From positions 620,001 through 684,000 of the forward strand of contig JADNRZ010000009.1 in NCBI GenBank assembly GCA_015501605.1: a DNA stretch of 64,000 nt, read 5' to 3'. Origin of the DNA: Panaeolus papilionaceus (Eukaryota; Basidiomycota; Agaricomycetes; Agaricales). Position numbers and translations under genes: made by a program. Shown here one piece after another: positions 58,501 to 64,000 of the stretch. Position 1 is the first letter of the stretch. The number at the start of each line of letters is the position of its first letter. The notes beneath the pieces are model-generated. The model ran no database searches. It was not told where the DNA came from and saw nothing but the letters and a program-made list of their open reading frames with translations.

Positions 58501-59970
58501 TTAAATCGCTGCCTTGCATTGGTTGTTTTGCTGGTCACATTGGCTCACTGTAAGTCCGCTAGAGCGTCCAGCAGATGAGTTGGCAAAGTCAGCACACTTG
58601 TTCTTTTGGATATCGCAAGAGCGACCAAGAGCAGCAGCTTGGTTGAGGAATGAGTCAGATCCAGCAACATTGAAGCCCTTTCCTCCAGGAGTAACTGCAG
58701 GGGCGGTTTGACCTCCGACTAAAAGATAGCATTAACATCACCTCGTTGTAATTAGGTCCTGAAAGAAACACTCACGAGCACCAGTAAACTTCTGGACGTT
58801 TCCTCCTCCGTTATTGTTGTTTCCTCCATTGTTGTTGTTGTTGCCGCCGTTGTTTCCCCCACCGTTGTTGTTGTTGTTGTTGTTGTTGTTTCCACCGTTG
58901 TTGTTTCCTGCGTTATTGGTGGGAGGAGGTGTGGCCGTGGCGGCCGGTGGGTCGACGGTAACGGTTACAACTTGAGTGACGTTGGGTGCGCAAACTTCGG
59001 CGTTGTTTCCATTGTTGCCGTTATTGCCATTATTTCCGTTGTTGCCATTATTGCCATTGTTGCCATTATTTCCTCTGTATGGTGTCAGAACAAAAACATC
59101 GAAAAGGAAGCACAGCTCACGCAACTCCGGCGACTGCAGCATTGATCTCAGCGGCAGTCGCGTCCTCTACCAAGAGGTTCTTGGTAAAGATACAGCCAAC
59201 AGGGTCATCCAAATCGTCGCAAGTATTTCCTTTGCCGGTGCGGTCATTGGGGTCACCAGGAGCAAAGGTACCGGACTTCAAGGCATCTTGGGGGTTTCCT
59301 CCAACTTTGGCGATCTGTCGGGCAAGCTCAAGGGTAATTGCTTTGTTGGTTGCAGCAGCATTGTTGGAAGCAGGGTCCTATGAATTAAGCAATGAGAGGG
59401 GACTCCAGAATTTATGAGAAGCGCGCGCGTACTTGATGCTGTTTAATGGCGGCAATCTCGGGGTTGACAGCTTTGATACTCGTGCAGGCTACACTGGCAA
59501 GCCCGACAGATCCAGTGTTGCGCTCCAGAGCACGGTAAATCAAGGCGGACACCATGCCTTGGACGTTGTTGCGCGCTTTAGCATTGGTGAAGGCGCGATC
59601 GGCAGTGGCTTGTTGGAGGCAATCAGGGTCCTAGGATAAAAATAGACGTGTTAGAGATATGTGTATTCCGACAAGTTGTGTTGAGCTTACGGCGATATTC
59701 CCTTTGCCAGTGGAGGCAGCGGCATTGCCGAGAAGACCGAAGACAGGATCTTGGATTTTGTCGGGGTTGTTCAAGTTCAAGTTTGTGCGAACATTCGTCA
59801 AGAATTGTTCGTGAGAGTGCTCTGCGACACAATCCATCAGTTCGTACTTTCGCGTGAGCTCATAGGAGAAACAAACCTTGGGGAACTTCACGGCGTTGAA
59901 TGGGAAAAGAAAGAGTAGAGGACAAAGCGCATGCGAGCGTAAGGAACGTGGTAATCTTGGTGGAGAACAT
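58501..59970 (-). CDS. Secreted Asn/Gly-rich protein, family often mislabelled 'ribosomal protein S17'
   Basis: The start at 59970, MFSTKITTFLTLACALSSTL, is a signal peptide, followed by a dibasic QRR that Kex2 could cut. Exons join AEHSHEQFL-like sequence (EHSHEQFLTNVRTNLNL, NNPDKIQDPVFGLLGNAAAS, GKGNIADPDCLQQATADRAF, ERNTGSVGLASVACTSIKAV, RTGKGNTCDDLDDPVGCIF, LLVEDATAAEINAAVAGV) in phase. This N-terminal domain is conserved across Agaricomycetes and is unrelated to real ribosomal S17. The middle is a low-complexity linker with seven GNN repeats and long Asn runs broken by Gly. The C-terminal Cys-bearing domain (GRSCDIQKNKCADFANSS, VSQCDQQNNQCKAAI) closes before TAA 58501-58503. Its role is unknown; an extracellular or cell-wall protein is likely. 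Confidence 0.85.
58801..59070. repeat. Trinucleotide tracts coding Asn/Gly linker
   Basis: Two clusters: (GTT)n-type runs around 58810-58915 and a GCC/ATT/GTT alternation at 59000-59068. On the minus strand these code poly-Asn and GNN repeats of the secreted protein. They are likely length-variable between strains. Confidence 0.85.
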
Positions 59971-61333
59971 TTCGATAAAGGCTCTTTGAACGTAACGGGA
60001 AGTAGAATATCTTCTGAATATAAACAAGGTAAAAAAAGAAAGAAAGAACGCCTGCGAACTATAAGATTTAGGAGGTCAGCATGGTATCCGATGGATTGCG
60101 ATTACAAGTCCTACCAAGAAAACCAAAATGTTCAAACAAGAACCTGTCTTGGTAGCAAAAGAAAGAGTGGGATGGGGGCACATGAAATCGCCCCCAAGGC
60201 CTTTATAGTTGATTTAGCCGATGGGTGATGACCGTAGTTGGTTGTTAGGACCCGTTAGAACACATGCAGAAAGTCGCATGATGAAAAAGATCGATGACCA
60301 GCACTTCGGGCGTAGTAGTTACCACGACGATGCTCAGTGGTGACGGAATCACTTCAACCGTCGTGGGCCTGTAATCGCTGTCTACTCGTCAAATGTGACC
60401 CTCATTCTGGATGCGACCTTTCATTATGGTGCCTAACCGGGTTCCCCGAAGTTATATTCAAAACATATTCCCATGGCGCATGAGAGGATGCAGGTAAAAG
60501 AGGAAGACCGCAGAGATATTCTAGTTGCACTGTTGCCAAGTACTGAGAAGGATGAACCTTGGCATTTCAAAGGTCTGGAGGTCAACGAAAGCGGCCGAAA
60601 CGCGACAATAGCAAATGAACGGCGAGTCTTGTTCTCCTTGTTCTCCTCTCTCTCGTTTGAGATATTTTTAGCCAGAATGAACAAGTTGCTCAGCATCATC
60701 CGATGTCGAACTATGGATATGTCCCAGGGCAACGTTATCTTCGGAGAATATTTTGAAGATCAATGCACTATGGCAAAAGGCTCCTGTGAGAGAAAAAAAA
60801 TAGCAAAGTATAGAAACGGTTAATGTGTGGGGAGAGCCTATTTGGGCCGTTCACATTTCTGTCGGGCCTGACCCAACCCTTCTCTCGACTGCTTGGGTAA
60901 GTGCAACAGACGAATGATCGTATATGCAGTCGGTGTCGAAATACGGTTGTTATGTTCGTCCACGTGAACGACCATTTTGACAGGAGGTCCACAGGGAAGA
61001 GCTTTAAATAGACAACTGTCCTGGGGCTTTTAAGAATGTGAGCAACAGTCGCCACTAGCGCTTTACAAGTTTAACGTTTGAGTGATTCAAAACGTCGAAG
61101 GTCCCGAATTCAAGGTACCATGCTTGCAGGATCATGGACCCTAACAGATGGTCGCCAGCTCTGCGGGTAACAAAGCGCTGAAAGGGGGAAGTCACCCATC
61201 AGAAGGTATTGTCTGCGACGTTCATGTAGCATTGTCGTTGTGAGGTTTGAATACGTTTGCATAGCGAGTCAGCGGGTCAAGGGTAACTGTATTGTCTAGA
61301 AAGCTAGAGAGGGAAACGACGGATAGGGAGTGT
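59971..61333. other. Intergenic stretch, no firm gene
   Basis: CTATAAAGG on the minus strand near 60202-60209 could be a TATA box for the secreted protein, but it lies about 235 bases from the ATG. Open frames at 60473-60823 (plus) and 60433-60732 (minus) overlap each other and match nothing I know. Confidence 0.45.
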
Positions 61334-62057
61334 TTAAATTCGAACTTCGGTCGATTCCTTTTTGGACAGTTTGTGGAGATCCTGCTCTGTAAGAATAGTC
61401 TAAGTGGGCATAGAAACTTGCATGTACAGCATTTTTACTTACGAATACCCCAGACATGTGTTCGGAGGTCCAGGAATTCTACGGCCAACGTTAAATGATT
61501 TTGATCATCGGATACACAGGTATGGATCACTCACCAACGTGAAGACCGTCATACAACTTTTTAACTTCTCCTCTGATTCTTGAAATATCGTCCTTGGATG
61601 CAGAACTCTCTGCCAATGCCTTCAAATCCTTTTCCACAGCTTCAATTCTGCGAACATGAGCAGAAACCTAGAGCAAAGACGATGATTAGGATTCTAGTCC
61701 AGAATTTACGAATTGAGCTGTACCTTCTCAGTGCTGACTTTCAGCTCCTCGACACTAGCCTGTAATGCGGCTGAGGCCTGCTGGTACTCTTCTAGCAGAC
61801 GGTAGGCAGCAAAGGACGATGCTAGCGAGAACCCGACCAAGAATCCAACAATTCTAATTAAATTTTTAGACATCTTCACTATGCTTTCCACCCCAAATTT
61901 GGCTTACTTACCCTCCTCGGAAGCCACCCACAGGCCTCTTCTGAACTGCTGCTGTCCCAAGGTTTGATGCCTCGTTCCGCACAGCAGACGAGTGTGTAAA
62001 TGTGCGTCGGAGTGCCGGACGCAAAGCCACTTGGGCAAGGCGCGCTTGTGGGAGCAT
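61334..62057 (-). CDS. Putative mitochondrial membrane protein with coiled coil
   Basis: A small gene of about 165 residues read from the ATG at 62057: MLPQARLAQVALRPALRRTF is an Arg-rich, acid-free mitochondrial-type presequence. After QKRPVGGFRGG the intron at about 61910-61856 joins to a membrane helix IVGFLVGFSLASSFAAY, then a coiled coil (LLEEYQQASAALQASVEELK, RRIEAVEKDLKALAESSASK, ISRIRGEVKKLYDGLHV). The last exons give FLDLRTHVWGIQQDLHKLSK and the stop at 61334-61336. Five exons, all in phase. This presequence, single helix and coiled-coil pattern is common among small fungal inner-membrane proteins, but I cannot name the family. It is divergent from POP1, with 270 bases between starts. 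Confidence 0.73.
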
Positions 62058-62327
62058 TTAGATGAAGGGGTATGGGGAAGTAAAAGGTCTAAAGAAGGTC
62101 TAAACGTTGTCCTGAATGGCCCGAAGTCGTGTAAATGGCCACCCGCTGAACCAAATCGCGACCAGGTAGACACGTGATATGCCCCTGTTTGGGAATTTCA
62201 GATTGACATTCCATTGACACTGACGCTCATTCATTACTTACCATCATCTGCTTTGGAATATTTAGCACCCATAATCCTCTCATTTTAAAAATAATTTCGT
62301 TTTTGAAACTGATTGCATAATCTGCTC
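62058..62327. promoter_or_regulatory. Divergent promoter of the mitochondrial-type gene and POP1
   Basis: 270 bases between two opposite start codons. No TATA box on either side. A shared promoter is inferred from geometry only. Confidence 0.5.
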
Positions 62328-64000
62328 ATGATATCCCAGAAGCGACGAAATGGGGAAGCCAACGAAACAACAGGACGCGAGCGAAAAAAGTTAAAGATTT
62401 CAGCTGCACGAGAAATAGCCGTTCAGCCGTCATCTTCAAAACAAACGCAAGATAACACTGCTGGACCCTCGAAAGTAGTTCCGACAAGTAATGCACGCTT
62501 TGAGATGTCATGGGGCTATTGTCTGACGTGCCCATGATTCCCTAGGTCTGAATGGACTTCCTAGCACAATCGACGTCGAGAAGTTTGTCGAGGTATGTGA
62601 TCTATTTCGACTTACTTGACAAGCCTCCAATAGTTGCAATAGGCTCGTGCTTTTGAAATTGACGCTATGCACACAGCGATGAAGACAGCGAGGTAAGACG
62701 AAGTCTTGACGCTCAGACAGACAGCCGTTCTAAGGGACCCATAGTGCAAGCTCGACACATCGCGTGTGGCAAACTCTACCGCGTCACTTACGGAGGAGAG
62801 CAGCCAGTCATGACGTCCGACGGGTACCCTTACGTTTGCGCGAAAAGGCTACTTCCGAGGTGAATGCACTCCGAAGTTAATCTGAGCATTGAATTGATAA
62901 ATTTCAGATGGATCCGCCAAAAGCCAAGTCGGGTTCTGCCTCGTCCAAAAAGAAGAAGGGGAAATCTGGATCTCAAAGCCGAACTGAAATTCTACTCAAA
63001 CGACAAGGTAATTATAGAGCGTTTCGTATCCAAATTTTCTACCTAACAGTCTAGTAGTCGATAAAACATGGCTGGAAACACATATATGGCACGCGAAGAG
63101 GATGCACATGGATAATATGTGGGGGTACCGTCTGGTACGACCGTCTTCCGTTCAATCCTTTTTTTTCGTTCTCAATATTTTGCAGGCCGTTAGTCCTACT
63201 GACAAATGTTATCGTCCCTCACTTCGCGCTATTCAACACGACTCCATCATTCACGACGCCTCGTACTATTCCATGGTTGAGCTTGTCGGGCCCGAAAGGC
63301 TGATAACAAGCTTATTGGAGCTCTGCTGCGACCCACAAAACCCAAGTCCTGGATCTAAGAGGTGAACATACTCATACCTCTTCGCTCCTTCGCCCTGACA
63401 CCCACCGACAGATATTTGAACGGATCTCGCGTGTACCAGACTCACGTCTATACTCCAGGAGCATTTCCTCTTGGTTTAATAGGTCCTATGACAATATTGT
63501 GGCAGCCATCAGCCAAAGATTCTGGAGCTCAGTCTACAGCTGGGACGCAAGTATCAACACAGTTCTCAACCTCGACATCTACGAGCTCAACGAAACGCTT
63601 TGCGTGGCTGCGATTCCACCCATCTATTTACCTGGGTGTCATGGAAGCTTTGAAGACAGCGGCATCACGGACCATGTCTGCGTATCAATCTCAAATCCCA
63701 GATGGGCAACCACAATCTCTTGACATTGTCGATCTCAAAGGACGCTTAAATGTCTTTGAAATTATGGGTCCTAAATCGAGTCAGGTCATCAAAGGTGCTC
63801 TAAGCCCTATCTCCTCCGACAAGCGTCAGCCATTCCTGGAAGTATGTGATGTAGTCCTGTTGTTATCGGTGGGAAGATGCTGAACTTTGTTTTCATAATA
63901 GTTGTGGAGATCCTTGAAAAGTTTGCAAAGCGCAGGTTCCCTTCCCCGTGGAATGGTAATTGGGTGCACTGTAGAAGACCCAAGACTAAAGTAAATAACT
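62328..64000 (+). CDS. POP1: POP1, RNase P / RNase MRP protein subunit (3' end outside window)
   Basis: Pop1 is the largest protein of nuclear RNase P and RNase MRP and holds the RNA in its active fold. The start MISQKRRNGEANETTGRERK is at 62328. Exons then join to SLNGLPSTIDVEKFVE, ARAFEIDAMHTAMKTA, and the diagnostic WQTLPRHLRRRAASHDVRR, then KKKKGKSGSQSRTEILLKRQ, TWLETHIWHAKRMHMDNMWG, SPTDKCYRPSLRAIQHDSII, DASYYSMVELVGPERLI and HVYTPGAFPLGLIGPMTILW. The RHLRRRAASH and TWLETHIWHAKR motifs are typical POP1 signatures. The frame remains coding to the window edge, so the C-terminal domain is missing here. Confidence 0.95.

Noticed and set aside
60433..60823. Overlapping open frames on both strands
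   Set aside because: They mirror each other, show no motif, and have no supporting splice sites.

Overview
The window is nuclear DNA of a filamentous basidiomycete, almost certainly an Agaricomycete. Coding regions are cut by many short (about 45-80 nt) GT-AG introns. Housekeeping genes of clear fungal type (TAF6, eIF3i, MDM12, RIF1, POP1, sterol glucosyltransferase) sit beside families that, as far as I know, are confined to or expanded in mushroom-forming fungi: a DUF6534-like seven-helix protein, a kinase-like family, a secreted protein often mislabelled 'ribosomal protein S17', and an F-box and a BTB family. I assembled exons by hand from conserved protein frames and splice consensus. No search, alignment or RNA evidence was available.

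Layout. 1-15 kb: the 3' end of TAF6 (+), then minus-strand genes for a giant proline-rich Bbc1/Aim3-like actin-patch protein, an F-box protein, an RRM+YTH RNA-binding protein, a doubtful small gene, and an unrecognised protein. 15.5-21 kb: plus-strand eIF3i, a secreted GPI-type glycoprotein and a BTB protein. 21-25 kb (minus): MDM12 of the ERMES complex and an unrecognised Arg/Ser-rich protein. 25-29 kb (+): an intact kinase-like gene followed by a decayed tandem copy. 29.7-41 kb (+): RIF1, a cyclopropane-fatty-acid-synthase-like methyltransferase and a DUF4203 membrane protein. 41-43 kb (-): a DUF4139/MuiA-like protein. 43.8-55.3 kb (+): an old relic of the kinase family, a class III CoA-transferase with an apparent frameshift, a cysteine-bearing membrane protein with one in-frame stop, a sterol 3-beta-glucosyltransferase and the DUF6534-like protein. 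55.4-62 kb (-): a secreted ExeM/NucH-type nuclease, the Asn/Gly-rich secreted protein and a small mitochondrial-type protein. 62.3 kb to the end (+): POP1, cut by the window edge.

These are mostly unrelated eukaryotic genes rather than an operon. Broad themes are membrane lipid and organelle contact (MDM12, sterol glucosyltransferase, CFA-like enzyme), RNA biology (YTH, eIF3i, POP1) and secretion.

The most notable observations are: (1) an apparent one-nucleotide exon in the CFA-like gene at 36996; (2) three generations of one kinase-like family (intact, broken, relic) in 19 kb; (3) two otherwise intact genes each broken by one lesion (TAG at 46944, frameshift near 45942); (4) an eIF3i first coding exon that is only the ATG; (5) six copies of a short helix-GG module through the Bbc1-like protein; (6) a PP1-docking motif pair at the RIF1 N-terminus. 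I saw no complete transposon, CRISPR array, rRNA or convincing tRNA.
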